From Thermanaerothrix solaris (GTDB lineage: Bacteria > Chloroflexota > Anaerolineae > Anaerolineales > Anaerolineaceae): a stretch of 64,000 bases of DNA. Below, piece by piece: positions 51,869-61,228 of this stretch. The notes under the pieces are model-generated. The model made no database searches. It saw only the letters and a list, made by a program, of their open reading frames with translations, and was not told the DNA's origin. The DNA is taken from positions 1,178,001 to 1,242,000 of the forward strand of contig NZ_JAUHMF010000001.1 in assembly GCF_032334255.1 (NCBI RefSeq), in the 5' to 3' direction. The position numbers were made by a program, and so were the translations under genes. The number at the start of each line of letters is the position of its first letter. Within the stretch, counting starts at the first letter, position 1.

Positions 51869-52942
51869 CTACTCCCGCCCGGGCTTTAAGTAAATCGGAT
51901 TGCTGAAAATCCACCCTCGCCGCCGCCCCAGATATGAGAGGTAACACTCCACCCGATACACGCCGGGGGTCTGCGTAATCCAGGTACAGACTTCCTGCCG
52001 CTTCCAAATCTTAATCACCTGCCCGTCTTTAATCAGTCGGCATTCTGCAGCCTGGGGTAGGCGAATCTTTAAGGTCACCCCACCGTTGACATCCAGGGAA
52101 TCCCCCATGACGACCGTGCGAGAACGTCCCTGAGCAGTAAAACGGAAACCCCGCGTTGATGCAGGTAAATCATAACCAATAAAGCAGTGCCCTTGGCGTA
52201 ACGCGGTCAAAACGCTCTGCTTATCAGTATTAAAATCCCCACTTAACGCTTCGGGCAACAGGACATGTGTGTTGATCGCCCGAAAGTGAAACTGATATGG
52301 AAATACGACCCGCCGCAAGAAGCCGGCGCGCAAATGCAGTGCATGCGCATCCGATCCTCCAATGGCGACCACCGGCTGTCCTTTCTGAAGCAGTGCATCC
52401 CAACGCTGCAGTGTCGCCGGGATGGGTCCATGAGCCACAAATTGGGGGAAAAAGGCGTAAAAGAATGCCTGAAGGCGAAAGCGAATCACATTTTTAAGTT
52501 CACTAAACCCATTCCAAAGTTCCAGGCCGGTAAATCCATAGACCTCCCAGTCTTCCCATGAAATATCTTCCTCACCAAACATCGGTAAGGCGGGGTCGTT
52601 AGGATGGGCAATAAAGACCAACCCACCCGCCTGACGCGCCGCGTCTATCACGCGTTGCGGCGAGCCGGCCAGCAGGGATAACTCGCGATTAGCGCCGATC
52701 ACCAAAAGGTGATTTTTCTGTGGGTTGCGCATTCGATCATGAACTTCCTCACCTACCAGTAATAAAACGCGGCGGTCATGCGCTTCGCGATACCCCTCGA
52801 CTCCCTGCACCCACACATTATGATCAGTAACGATCACCCCATCCAAGCCTGCGCGAGCCGCGGCTTCAACAATATCGCGATGCAGGCCGCTCCCATCCGA
52901 ATAGCGCGTATGCATGTGCAGGTTTAAAATGATCTCTTCCAT
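51869..52942 (-). CDS. PHP-domain metal-dependent phosphoesterase-like protein
   Basis: 357 residues. The N-terminal PHP domain has LHMHTRYSDGSG, TDHNVW, the Glu of VGEEVHD, HPNDP and GSDAHAL, a full set of metal ligands. The last 100 residues are beta-rich (RFTAQGRSRTVVMGDSLDVN onward) and resemble the C-terminal domain of PHP proteins that act on carbohydrates or nucleotides. The substrate is unknown; it is not a DNA polymerase PHP domain. Read with ybaK. Confidence 0.85.
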   Translation of the reverse strand: MEEIILNLHMHTRYSDGSGLHRDIVEAAARAGLDGVIVTDHNVWVQGVEGYREAHDRRVLLLVGEEVHDRMRNPQKNHLLVIGANRELSLLAGSPQRVIDAARQAGGLVFIAHPNDPALPMFGEEDISWEDWEVYGFTGLELWNGFSELKNVIRFRLQAFFYAFFPQFVAHGPIPATLQRWDALLQKGQPVVAIGGSDAHALHLRAGFLRRVVFPYQFHFRAINTHVLLPEALSGDFNTDKQSVLTALRQGHCFIGYDLPASTRGFRFTAQGRSRTVVMGDSLDVNGGVTLKIRLPQAAECRLIKDGQVIKIWKRQEVCTWITQTPGVYRVECYLSYLGRRRGWIFSNPIYLKPGRE

Positions 52943-52947
52943 GGCGG

Positions 52948-52977
52948 TTGACGATTCTTGAAATTAGACGGTATAAT
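52948..52977 (+). promoter_or_regulatory. Promoter for secG
   Basis: TTGACG (52948-52953), an 18-base spacer and perfect TATAAT (52972-52977). It gives secG a leader of about 25 bases with AAAGGAGG. Confidence 0.85.
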
Positions 52978-53006
52978 CCTGGCGTTGCTTCCTAAAGGAG
53001 GAAAAC

Positions 53007-53228
53007 GTGACCACTTACTTGGATATCGCATTGATTATAATCTCGCTTGCATTAACAGCCAGCGTCATTCTACAAAACAAAGGCGTTGGCTTGGATGGGT
53101 TGACTGGTGCCGATAGCACTCAGGTCTTCAGTGCACGTCGCGGCCTCGAGAAAACCCTTTTCAATATCACCATTGGCTTGAGCGTCATCTTTTTTATCTT
53201 GACCATTTTGACCATTGCCTTACGGTAA
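53007..53228 (+). CDS. secG: Protein translocase subunit SecG
   Basis: 73 residues with two membrane helices and the SecG pattern ASVILQNKGVGLDGLTGADS (family: LLQ..KG.GL....G..) between them. It is a nonessential part of the SecYEG channel. GTG 53007, five bases after AAAGGAGG. Alone after its promoter; the next gene begins 104 bases on, with only a short AGGGC/GCCCT hairpin near 53280 between. Confidence 0.93.
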   Translation: MTTYLDIALIIISLALTASVILQNKGVGLDGLTGADSTQVFSARRGLEKTLFNITIGLSVIFFILTILTIALR

Positions 53229-53332
53229 ACGACCGCGTTGCCGTGCCGTGCGTGACTAGGGATCAAATTGATAACCAAGGGCCTTTGCCCTGATCGAAGG
53301 GAAGGTGCCCTTATCTTGCTTTCACAAGGCCT

Positions 53333-55033
53333 ATGAAAAATTTTCGCTGGCAACTTCTTATTATTTTCTTAACTGGCTTGGTGGTTAGCATTCTGCTATT
53401 GAGCGAACGCCCCAATCCGGTTCTCTCACCCCAAACCCCCGAACCTCGCCGCGGTGGTGCTTATACCGAAGCCCTCATTGGCCAGTTTAATCGTCTGAAC
53501 CCCCTACTGGACTTCTATAATCCAGCCGATCGTGATGTGGATCGTCTGCTCTACAGCGCCTTACTGCGTTTCGATGAACGTGGGTTACCTCAAGCCGACC
53601 TGGCCGAGTCATGGGGCATTTCGCAAGACGGTACCGTCTATAATTTCACCTTACGTCCAGGCATAAAATGGCATGACGGACAACCCCTGACTAGCGCTGA
53701 CGTGGTCTTTACCATCGAGAAATTGCGTGAGGGCGGTTCAGCTGTCCCGGCGGATTTGCAAGAATTCTGGAAATCCATTGACGTCAAAGCGCTCAGCGAT
53801 ACTGCCCTCCAATTCCGCCTGCCGGAGCCTTTTGCACCTTTCCTAGACTACCTGACCTTTGGGATCGTCCCTAAACACCTTCTCGAAGGAAGGACCTTTG
53901 ACGAGATTGTTAACGCTGACTTTAATATGCAACCTGTTGGTAGTGGCCCCTATCGGTTTGATCGCCTTATCGTAGAGAACGGCACCATCACCGGTGTAGT
54001 ACTTAGCGCCAATGCGGACTACTATATTCATCCCCCATACATCGAGCAAATCGTTTTTCGTTACTATCCTGACTCCGCGACCGCGTTACAGGCCTTCCGC
54101 GACGGGCAGGTTCAGGGCATCAGCCAAATCACATCTGATGTATTGGCAGAAGCCTTGGCCGAGCCCAATCTCGCCCTTTATACCGCGCGTCGCCCCGAAT
54201 TGAGCTTGATCTTGTTCAACCTAAAGAACGCCGATGTACCTTTCTTACAGGATGTGGCAGTGCGGCGTGCGCTTTACACTGCGATCAATCGTCAGTACCT
54301 TGTGGATCGAATCTTACAAGGGCAGGCTATCTTGGCAGATGGGCCGATTTTTCCCGGCACTTGGGCTTATTATGAGGGCACACCGCGGGTAAACTACAAC
54401 CCAGATGAGGCTCAAAACCTCCTGCGTGAGGCTGGCTACACCTTACCGGCGGAGGGTGAACCCGTTCGTGTGAACAAAGATGGAGTTGCAATTCGTTTCA
54501 CCCTGTTGTATCCAGATACACCTCACCATCGTGCCCTGGCCGAAGCCATTCAAACCGATTGGGCACAACTCAACATTGACGTCCAACTCGAAGCCGTACC
54601 TTACGACGTTTTAGTGCAACAGCGCCTTGCCGAACGAACGTATCAAGCCGCCCTTGTGGATCTGAATCTCTCCCGGTCGCCGGACCCCGATCCCTATCCC
54701 TTCTGGGATCAGGTTCAAGCCACCGGAGGGCAGAACTATACTCAATGGGATCACAAACTAGCCAGTGAATACTTGGAAAAAGCGCGCATCACCCCGGATA
54801 TCGGCGAACGCACTCGCCTCTACCGCAATTTCCAGGTCATCTTCGCCGAGGAATTGCCAGCCTTACCCTTGTTCTATCCGGTTTATAATTACGGCATTAG
54901 CCAGCAGGTTCAGGGCGTGCGCGTTGGTCCACTCTTTGACACTGCGGATCGCTTTGCTACGATTTTAGAATGGCATCTCCTGGCAGCACGTCCACAACGT
55001 ACAGAAATCACACCGTCACCTACCGCACCCTAA
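53333..55033 (+). CDS. Peptide/nickel-type ABC transporter substrate-binding protein (SBP family 5)
   Basis: 566 residues; extracellular solute receptor that would feed an oligopeptide-type ABC importer. An N-terminal hydrophobic helix (about 7-25) without a lipobox Cys suggests a membrane-anchored, not lipid-anchored, protein. RGGAYTEALIGQFNRLNPLL, the LAESWGISQDGTVYNFTLRP and GIKWHDGQPLTSADVVFTIE motifs, and DVAVRRALYTAINRQYLVDR are family hallmarks. No permease or ATPase genes are next to it, so it is an orphan here. Confidence 0.92.
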   Translation: MKNFRWQLLIIFLTGLVVSILLLSERPNPVLSPQTPEPRRGGAYTEALIGQFNRLNPLLDFYNPADRDVDRLLYSALLRFDERGLPQADLAESWGISQDGTVYNFTLRPGIKWHDGQPLTSADVVFTIEKLREGGSAVPADLQEFWKSIDVKALSDTALQFRLPEPFAPFLDYLTFGIVPKHLLEGRTFDEIVNADFNMQPVGSGPYRFDRLIVENGTITGVVLSANADYYIHPPYIEQIVFRYYPDSATALQAFRDGQVQGISQITSDVLAEALAEPNLALYTARRPELSLILFNLKNADVPFLQDVAVRRALYTAINRQYLVDRILQGQAILADGPIFPGTWAYYEGTPRVNYNPDEAQNLLREAGYTLPAEGEPVRVNKDGVAIRFTLLYPDTPHHRALAEAIQTDWAQLNIDVQLEAVPYDVLVQQRLAERTYQAALVDLNLSRSPDPDPYPFWDQVQATGGQNYTQWDHKLASEYLEKARITPDIGERTRLYRNFQVIFAEELPALPLFYPVYNYGISQQVQGVRVGPLFDTADRFATILEWHLLAARPQRTEITPSPTAP

Positions 55034-55063
55034 CTTTTCTAAATATTCTCCCTATCGCCATGG

Positions 55064-55097
55064 GCAACCCGTCGGCCTCGAATGCCTGACGGGTTGC
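55064..55097 (+). terminator. Hairpin after the substrate-binding protein gene
   Basis: GCAACCCGTC (55064-55073) pairs with GACGGGTTGC (55088-55097), with an inner GGC/GCC extension. The T-tract is weak and distant (CTTTTT at 55110-55115), so termination may be partial. Confidence 0.65.
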
Positions 55098-55129
55098 TGT
55101 AAATTTAGGGCTTTTTGCTTGAGGTGATC

Positions 55130-55699
55130 ATGAACCTTCTCGATAAAGACTGGGCTTTCTTCCAAGCCGCCGTGCCCGAATTGGAAGATTACCTCCTCTC
55201 GCCAGTGTTATTCTGGCCGCTCAACCTCCGCATCGGCTACCCCATTCCTGAGGATCTCAATCGCTTAACGCTGGGAAACCTGCTCCTTGCCCAGGCCCGC
55301 CTCAATGCTCACCCCTGGCCCGAACCACAACACCGCCAATTAGCCCAACTGACCCAGCAGGTACAACAAATCCGAGAGCATTGGCGCGCCAACTGGCAAA
55401 AGAAAGCCGCACAAGAAATTCCAACTCGACTAAACTTATGGAAACAAGCCCTCGCAGAGGCACTTGACCCATCGGCGACGCCTTCATCCACCATGTGGGC
55501 GTATCAAGTGCGACATCGTGCCATCTTGCATTTTCTCTTCCTAGAGATTCCCGCTATTGAGCCCTCGCATCGCGAGGCACTCGCAGCCCTGGATCAACGC
55601 CTGCGCAGCACCAAACCACTGAACGGCTTTTTGTGGGAACCCGAGCTCCAGGCTGCTTTCCCCCCCGAGACCTTTTGGTTCCTTTACATTATGCCCTAA
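55130..55699 (+). CDS. Hypothetical helical protein
   Basis: 189 residues from ATG 55130 with GAGGTGATC just before. It is rich in Leu, Trp, Gln and Pro; predicted largely helical with no signal peptide or membrane helix. The pattern LNLRIGYPIPEDLNRLTLGN and the short C-terminal WFLYIMP are the most distinctive parts. I do not recognise the family. It is 15 bases before the cobalamin adenosyltransferase gene and probably cotranscribed with it, which hints at, but does not show, a link. Confidence 0.75.
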   Translation: MNLLDKDWAFFQAAVPELEDYLLSPVLFWPLNLRIGYPIPEDLNRLTLGNLLLAQARLNAHPWPEPQHRQLAQLTQQVQQIREHWRANWQKKAAQEIPTRLNLWKQALAEALDPSATPSSTMWAYQVRHRAILHFLFLEIPAIEPSHREALAALDQRLRSTKPLNGFLWEPELQAAFPPETFWFLYIMP

Positions 55700-55714
55700 A
55701 AGCGAAGGAGCAGC

Positions 55715-56266
55715 ATGATGACATTTTACACCCGCAATGGCGATGATGGTTTCACCGGGTTGTTAGGCGAGGGTCGTGTTCCCAAAGAGGAAAGCCGGAT
55801 TGAAGCTCTGGGCACTCTGGATGAGGCAACCGCTGCCCTGGGATTAGCGCGCAGCCTCATCCAAGATCAAACCCTAAAGCAGGTTGTTTTACACATCCAG
55901 CGAGATCTCTATTTGCTGATGACCGAGGTCGCAGCTACCCCTGAAAACGCGGTGCGTTTCCGCCGGATTAACTCGGCTTCCGTAGCCTGGTTGGAGCAAC
56001 AAACCGATACCTTCGCCCAAAAGGTTGCTATCCCTGATGAATTTATTCTACCCGGCGAAACACCTGCCGGCGCGGCCCTTTCTCTTGCGCGCACAATCAT
56101 CCGCCGTGCCGAGCGGCGAGTAGCAGCTCTCTTCCACCAAAAACTGCTTGAAAACAATGACGTACTTCGTTACCTCAACCGCCTATCTTCGCTCTGCTTT
56201 GTACTGGAACTTTTCGTCTATCAATCCGGTGGGGTAGATCGCCCTACGTTGGCAAAAGATCTCTAA
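55715..56266 (+). CDS. Cob(I)alamin adenosyltransferase, PduO type
   Basis: Transfers adenosyl from ATP to cob(I)alamin to make coenzyme B12. YTRNGDDGFTGLLGEGRVPK is the ATP-binding start (family TRTGDDG.T.L), with RIEALGTLDEATAALGLARS, and at the end ARTIIRRAERRVAAL and NRLSSLCFVLELFV. The typical Thr of TGDDG is Asn here (RNGDD), a small change in the ATP loop. 183 residues in the PduO fold. Follows the hypothetical gene by 15 bases. Confidence 0.9.
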   Translation: MMTFYTRNGDDGFTGLLGEGRVPKEESRIEALGTLDEATAALGLARSLIQDQTLKQVVLHIQRDLYLLMTEVAATPENAVRFRRINSASVAWLEQQTDTFAQKVAIPDEFILPGETPAGAALSLARTIIRRAERRVAALFHQKLLENNDVLRYLNRLSSLCFVLELFVYQSGGVDRPTLAKDL

Positions 56267-56283
56267 CATCATCAGAGGGCATT

Positions 56284-57000
56284 ATGGTAGGCACTGGAAC
56301 ATTGCTAAACGTCACAACTGTATTGATCGGTGGCTCTCTCGGCCTTTGGTTGGGTGGGCGCTTGCCCGAGCGCCTGCGTCAAACCGTGGTAGCCGGCTTA
56401 GGATTATTCACCTTGGCCTACGCCCTGAAAATGTTCCTCACCACCCAAAACTCCCTGGTTGTATTAGGGAGCATCTTGATCGGCGCCCTCTTAGGTGAAT
56501 GGTGGCGTGTTGAAGAGGGTTTGGGGCGACTGGGTCAGTGGTTAGAAAAGCGATTTGCGCACCAGGATAGTGCCGCGAGCAGTCAGCGTTTCGTCCGTGG
56601 TTTTCTCACCGCTTCGTTGGTCTTCTGTGTTGGCCCAATGACCATCCTGGGCTCAATTCAGGACGGCTTGACCGGTGATTACCAGACCTTGGCCATCAAA
56701 TCGGTGCTCGATGGGTTTGCATCGTTAGCCTTTGCTTCTAGCCTAGGTGTCGGTGTGTTATTTTCTGCGCTGGTGATTTTAGTCTATCAAGGTAGTTTAA
56801 CCTTGTTGGCGGCACAAATTCAGCAGATCATCAGCGCACCGATGATGACCGAAATGAACGCTACCGGTGGGGTAATTCTCATGGCCATTGCAATTGGGGC
56901 ATTGCTGGAAATCCGCCCCATTCGCTCTGGCAACCTGCTCCCTGCCCTTTTTATTGCACCGCCCCTGGTCTGGATCATGAGCCGCCTCGGCTTGTATTGA
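56284..57000 (+). CDS. DUF554 family membrane protein
   Basis: 238 residues, about seven membrane helices; YqgA/YdfK-like. GTLLNVTTVLIGGSLGLWLG at the start and GPMTILGSIQDGLTGDYQTL followed by AIKSVLDGFASLAFASSLG in the middle are the conserved DUF554 elements. Its function is unknown; transport is often suspected. It follows the adenosyltransferase by 17 bases. Confidence 0.9.
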   Translation: MVGTGTLLNVTTVLIGGSLGLWLGGRLPERLRQTVVAGLGLFTLAYALKMFLTTQNSLVVLGSILIGALLGEWWRVEEGLGRLGQWLEKRFAHQDSAASSQRFVRGFLTASLVFCVGPMTILGSIQDGLTGDYQTLAIKSVLDGFASLAFASSLGVGVLFSALVILVYQGSLTLLAAQIQQIISAPMMTEMNATGGVILMAIAIGALLEIRPIRSGNLLPALFIAPPLVWIMSRLGLY

Positions 57001-57012
57001 GGCGGCTCATGA
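56975..57012. terminator. Long inverted repeat between convergent genes
   Basis: A 14-base-pair perfect stem (56975-56988 with 56999-57012) and ten-base loop; the DUF554 stop codon lies at the loop edge. It sits between the ends of convergent DUF554 and DsbA-like genes. Neither strand has a T-tract, so it may act as a weak or Rho-aided bidirectional stop. Confidence 0.55.
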
Positions 57013-57019
57013 AATGACC

Positions 57020-57718
57020 TTACGGCTGAGTACTGGAAGCCAACGCCTGGTCAATGGTCGCAAACAGTTCTGTTTGCCCCACCAGCGTACCATTGACGTC
57101 GAAGGTGGGAGTGCCAGTTACGCCTTTGCTGCGCGCGTATTGACCATCTTCTTGAACTTTTTGGCGATATTTACCACTTGCCATACAGTTATCATATTGG
57201 GCAAGATTGAGTTTCAGGTCCTGGGCAAATGCCCGCAACAACTTTTCGGTCATTGGCAAATCGTAATTGGCAAAGATGTAGTCGTGAAATTCCCAAAACT
57301 TGCCCTGATCCATAGCGCAGTAAGCGGCTTCCGCTGCCAGGAACGACTCGTCACTGATAAAAGAAAACGGCGTATATGTGAAATAAACCTTACCTGTTGC
57401 CACATACTCTTCAACTAAACGCCGCTCTGACTCGCGCCAGAAAGCAGCACAATGCACACAGCGAAAGTCCGAGAACTCCTCTACTTTGACCGGGGCGTTA
57501 GGGTCACCCACCGAGGTAGCATTTACCGGTGAGCGTTCGATCGGTTCGGGGCGAGTAAATTCAACCGGGCGATTACTTAGGATTAATACGACCACCACAG
57601 CAATTGCTGCCAAAGCAACAAACACCACGGCAATAAGACGTTTCTGGCGCTGACGTTGTTGTTGTAATTCGCGGTAGGAGACCCGTTTGCTTTTAGACGT
57701 ACTTTGAGAAGACGGCAT
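57020..57718 (-). CDS. Membrane-anchored DsbA-like thiol oxidoreductase
   Basis: 232 residues. A basic N-terminus, one membrane helix (about 28-46), then an extracytoplasmic thioredoxin fold: DFRCVHCAAFWRE with the CxxC active site CVHC and the cis-Pro loop GVTGTPTFDVNG. This is the DsbA/BdbD group that forms or reshuffles disulfides in exported proteins. GGAGG precedes the ATG. Last gene of the long minus-strand run. Confidence 0.92.
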   Translation of the reverse strand: MPSSQSTSKSKRVSYRELQQQRQRQKRLIAVVFVALAAIAVVVVLILSNRPVEFTRPEPIERSPVNATSVGDPNAPVKVEEFSDFRCVHCAAFWRESERRLVEEYVATGKVYFTYTPFSFISDESFLAAEAAYCAMDQGKFWEFHDYIFANYDLPMTEKLLRAFAQDLKLNLAQYDNCMASGKYRQKVQEDGQYARSKGVTGTPTFDVNGTLVGQTELFATIDQALASSTQP

Positions 57719-57744
57719 TGAAACCTCCTCTAAAAATGATAACG

Positions 57745-58611
57745 TTAATGAGTATAGAGATAAACCAGATACTCCTCACCGGTGAGACGGAATCCCGCCT
57801 TCTGGTATAGGGCAAGTGAGGCCTGGTTATCTTGCTGTGTATTAACGGTTAACTGCGTCACTCGATAGGAACGAAAATGGCGAATCACATCATTGAGCAG
57901 GGCTTGTCCAACCCCATGGCGCTGCCAGGAAGGATGAACCGCTAGGCGCGCCAGATGGGCATTCATGGGACTGAGGGTGCTGAATTGAAACCCAACGATC
58001 CTATCGGCAATTACAGCCACGCTGGCATACGCCGCCTGCTGCCAGGAACGATAGATATCCGCGGCGCTGTTACGCCATAACCACTCAAAGGCACTGTTAT
58101 CTATGCTTGCCACGGCCTCCAGGTCGTCCATACCCATAGGACGAATGGTGACCCCTAATCTTCTCAATTCGTTTTCATGCTCACCCGGAGGATCGTTTAG
58201 GCTCCGCCAAAGCGTGACCACATGTTGATACAAGGTAAAATGCTCTCGTTCCAGCAAGTGTGCAAACCAGGGGCGCAGCGCAATGGCTGCCAGCACATTT
58301 TGATGGGCTAAGGTTTCCCACACTTTGGGAAAGAGCGCATGCCATGCTTCAGCAGGTCGTTCCCATTCGGAACATGCAAAAAGACGCACCCACGCAACCC
58401 CAGGCGGATCCGGTGGACAGGCCAAGGCTGCATCCACCCGCTCACCAGTGAGCAATAACCAAAACGGTTGATGCCCAAGCCAATCTAAGGGAGTGCGCCA
58501 GTCGAGGTGACGATGAATATAGCGGCCACCTTGTAGGAGTTGACGCAGATGGGCGATATCTTCAGGAGTGGCGCGACGAAGTTGACGCTCAATAATCACC
58601 GCTGATTTCAA
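57745..58611 (-). CDS. GNAT-family N-acetyltransferase, two-domain
   Basis: 288 residues. The C-terminal domain is a clear GNAT: LARLAVHPSWQRHGVGQALL holds the acetyl-CoA loop (RHGVG), and ASLALYQKAGFRLTGEEYLV is the usual end. The N-terminal 140 residues look like a second, degenerate GNAT half without the CoA loop. Substrate unknown. The start is a TTG at 58611 with AGGA upstream; a GTG at 58599 is possible. Follows the TPR gene by 14 bases. Confidence 0.85.
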   Translation of the reverse strand: MKSAVIIERQLRRATPEDIAHLRQLLQGGRYIHRHLDWRTPLDWLGHQPFWLLLTGERVDAALACPPDPPGVAWVRLFACSEWERPAEAWHALFPKVWETLAHQNVLAAIALRPWFAHLLEREHFTLYQHVVTLWRSLNDPPGEHENELRRLGVTIRPMGMDDLEAVASIDNSAFEWLWRNSAADIYRSWQQAAYASVAVIADRIVGFQFSTLSPMNAHLARLAVHPSWQRHGVGQALLNDVIRHFRSYRVTQLTVNTQQDNQASLALYQKAGFRLTGEEYLVYLYTH

Positions 58612-58625
58612 CCCTGTATCCTGCC

Positions 58626-59171
58626 TTACTTAATGCCCATGACACGCCGAAGTACACCGAAAAGCGATTTTAATGCTTTTTCTCGAGCAGAAAGGCGCGG
58701 TTGGTGTTCTAGGGCATCGTCCATACTAAAAACGGCCGCGATCTGGTTCCCCATCTTTACGTGCAAGGCGGAAATGCGCCGTTTCACCACAGCGTAGTTT
58801 TCATTGTCCCCCACAGCCATAAGCCGTTCTGCCGCTTCACGGTAGACTGTTAACGCCTCTTCAAGCTGCCCCAAAGCCTCTAACGCCGCCGCCCAGTTGC
58901 CTAATGCCAGGGCTTGGCGATGTTCATCCCCAGCGTGAGCAAAAATTTCCACAGTACCCTCGACACACCGCAACGCCTCATCCGCTCGATTGGCTTGTAG
59001 CCACGCCACACTGGCATTGTTGCGCATTTCGGCCGCCTTGAGGACATCACCCATTGCCTCATAACCTTTGGCAATCTCTTCATAGAGGCGAGCCGCCGTT
59101 TCAAAAGTCCCCTGCGTGTAGGCTGCTTGGGCTTCTGCTAGTTGAGAAGATAGATCAGGTGTTTTCTCCAT
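58626..59171 (-). CDS. TPR-repeat protein
   Basis: 181 residues of paired helices fitting tetratricopeptide repeats (AAYTQGTFETAARLYEEIAK, GDVLKAAEMRNNASVAWLQA, EALGQLEEALTVYREAAERL). No signal peptide or membrane helix, so it should be a cytoplasmic scaffold. Its partner may be encoded nearby: it lies 18 bases after the double-HTH regulator and before the GNAT gene. Confidence 0.85.
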   Translation of the reverse strand: MEKTPDLSSQLAEAQAAYTQGTFETAARLYEEIAKGYEAMGDVLKAAEMRNNASVAWLQANRADEALRCVEGTVEIFAHAGDEHRQALALGNWAAALEALGQLEEALTVYREAAERLMAVGDNENYAVVKRRISALHVKMGNQIAAVFSMDDALEHQPRLSAREKALKSLFGVLRRVMGIK

Positions 59172-59189
59172 GTGGTGGATGACCTCAAC

Positions 59190-59873
59190 TTAATAGGTGA
59201 TTTCCAATAGAGATTCGGCCACCGCACGCAGTTTATCCGCCGAGAGTTCGCTTAATCGCATGGCCAATTCCAGATAGGGGCGATTGACCGGTTTTCGGAT
59301 AAACGCCTGCACTTCCTCCGGTAACTCCAGAAACTGCTGGATCGCCTGATGACGCAAACGCCACTCTCCCACCGGGCCGCGCTGATCAAATAGATCCTCC
59401 AGGCGCAAATCCAGCGCATTTGCGATTAATTCCAACTCAGGCAGTGGAATCGGGTGAGTTCCAGTTTCGTATTGTTCTAGTAAATGCTCATCTAAACCCA
59501 CCCGCCGCGCTATATCGCCCTGGGTAAGGTTACGCTGTTGGCGGGCTAAGCGCAAACGGGCTCCAATCATACGCTGACGCAGGCTCAAGAGAGTGTGTAA
59601 ATTCTCGGGAGGTAGCGGGGGTTCGGTTTCAGAAAGGGCTCGGCTTTCCCAAAAATGCTCCAGTGGAACATCCAGATAGAAAGCCAGTGCCTCGAGTTGG
59701 GGCAGCGATGGGGCCAGTTGTCCGGCTTCCATGGCTTCATACTCCTCGACCGTGCAGCCCATCGCTTGAGCACATAGCGCTGTCGAATGATGACGCGCCA
59801 GACGGGCGTCGCGCATTAGCAGACCCAATTTTTTCGTCCGCAATCGCACTTTTTGTTCAAAGAGTGTATCCAT
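59190..59873 (-). CDS. Regulator with two Xre-type helix-turn-helix domains
   Basis: 227 residues. First HTH near residues 12-65 (MRDARLARHHSTALCAQAMG followed by CTVEEYEAMEAG); second near 80-140 (IGARLRLARQQRNLTQGDIA followed by RRVGLDEHLLEQYETGTHPI), the clearer of the two. A helical C-terminal part follows. Tandem cro/C1-type HTHs in one chain suggest binding to a repeated site or self-pairing. ATG 59873 with GGAGGAGAC upstream. It follows cpaF by 21 bases. Confidence 0.88.
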   Translation of the reverse strand: MDTLFEQKVRLRTKKLGLLMRDARLARHHSTALCAQAMGCTVEEYEAMEAGQLAPSLPQLEALAFYLDVPLEHFWESRALSETEPPLPPENLHTLLSLRQRMIGARLRLARQQRNLTQGDIARRVGLDEHLLEQYETGTHPIPLPELELIANALDLRLEDLFDQRGPVGEWRLRHQAIQQFLELPEEVQAFIRKPVNRPYLELAMRLSELSADKLRAVAESLLEITY

Positions 59874-59894
59874 GTCTCCTCCCAACCCAATTCC

Positions 59895-61220
59895 TCACCG
59901 CCTGCGACCCGAGATCATCTCGGTCAAATTAGCCCCAAATACCTCAGGCCCCAACTTGAATCCAGCCGCCTCTAACCGCGGGGTAAACATCGGACGTATT
60001 CCAGTGGGTTTCACTTCACCCAAAACCCGGCCATCGGGTCCAATGCCAGTTTGTTCGAAGCGGAAGATTTCATTCATCACTACCGTATCCCCTTCCATCC
60101 CCACTACTTCAGTAATTGAGGTCACCTTGCGGCTACCGTCTCTCAAGCGCGACTGGTGGATGATCAAATCAATAGCAGAGGCAATCTGTTGCCGGATAAC
60201 ACGAACGGGTAAATCCATCCCGGCCATCAAACACATCGTCTCCAAACGCGAGATGGCGTCCCGCGGTGAGTTGGCGTGCAGGGTGGTCAGCGAACCATCG
60301 TGACCAGTATTCATCGCCTGCAGCATATCCAGTGCTTCGCCCCCGCGTACTTCTCCAACCACGATGCGATCCGGGCGCATACGCAACGCGTTACGCACCA
60401 AATCCCGCACCGTAATAGCCCCCTTACCCTCCGAATCAGGGGGCTTGGTTTCCAAGCGCACCACATGTTCCTGTTGCAACTTCAACTCTGCTGCGTCTTC
60501 AATCGTAATGATTCGTTCATCGGCGGGAATAAACGATGAGAGCACGTTAAGCAATGTTGTCTTACCGGAACCGGTTCCACCCGATATGACGATGTTAAAA
60601 CGGGCAATGACGCAGGCCCGAATGAACTCCGCCATAGCCGGGGTCAGGGAACCCAATGCGATGAGTTGATCCACCGTCAGTTTATCCTTTTGAAATTTGC
60701 GAATCGTGATCGTCGGGCCATCAATTGCGACAGGTGGAATGACGGCGTTCACCCGTGAACCATCTGGCAAGCGTGCATCTACAGTTGGGCTATCAGCATC
60801 AATCCGCCGTCCTAACGGCAGCACAATTTTTTCAATCAAACGAATCACCTGGTCATCATTCACAAACGTAATATTCGTTTTGATGATCTTACCCTTGCGC
60901 TCAATATACACCTTTTTAGGCCCATTGACCATAATTTCACTGATCTCGGGATCGTCTATTAACGGCTGCAAGGGACCAAACCCTAACAACTCATCCAGAA
61001 CTTCACGAAATAGTTGCTCGCGGATTGGAGTTGCCAGGTTGATCTTAAGACCAGCGTAGATTTGCTGCAAAGCCTGAAGGACAGCTTCACGCCGCTGGTC
61101 TCCTTGGATGTAATCTTTGCCTTCTAACTCCCGCGCTACAGCGTTGACCAAGTGATCCCTGAGTCGAACCAAATCAGGGTGTAATGGAGACGGAGTTGTT
61201 GTACTGCCACTTGTAACCAT
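59895..61220 (-). CDS. CpaF/TadA-type secretion ATPase
   Basis: Hexameric ATPase of the VirB11/CpaF group that drives Tad/Flp pilus assembly. 441 residues: N-terminal domain with LLGFGPLQPLIDDPEISEIM, then Walker A SGGTGSGKTTLLN, ITIEDAAELKL, and Walker B RIVVGEVRGGEALDMLQAMN followed by GHDGSLTTLHANS. All catalytic parts are there. No pilin, TadB/TadC or CpaB/E gene is next to it, so its pilus partners must be elsewhere or it has another role. Confidence 0.94.
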   Translation of the reverse strand: MVTSGSTTTPSPLHPDLVRLRDHLVNAVARELEGKDYIQGDQRREAVLQALQQIYAGLKINLATPIREQLFREVLDELLGFGPLQPLIDDPEISEIMVNGPKKVYIERKGKIIKTNITFVNDDQVIRLIEKIVLPLGRRIDADSPTVDARLPDGSRVNAVIPPVAIDGPTITIRKFQKDKLTVDQLIALGSLTPAMAEFIRACVIARFNIVISGGTGSGKTTLLNVLSSFIPADERIITIEDAAELKLQQEHVVRLETKPPDSEGKGAITVRDLVRNALRMRPDRIVVGEVRGGEALDMLQAMNTGHDGSLTTLHANSPRDAISRLETMCLMAGMDLPVRVIRQQIASAIDLIIHQSRLRDGSRKVTSITEVVGMEGDTVVMNEIFRFEQTGIGPDGRVLGEVKPTGIRPMFTPRLEAAGFKLGPEVFGANLTEMISGRRR

Positions 61221-61228
61221 AGGTCTTC

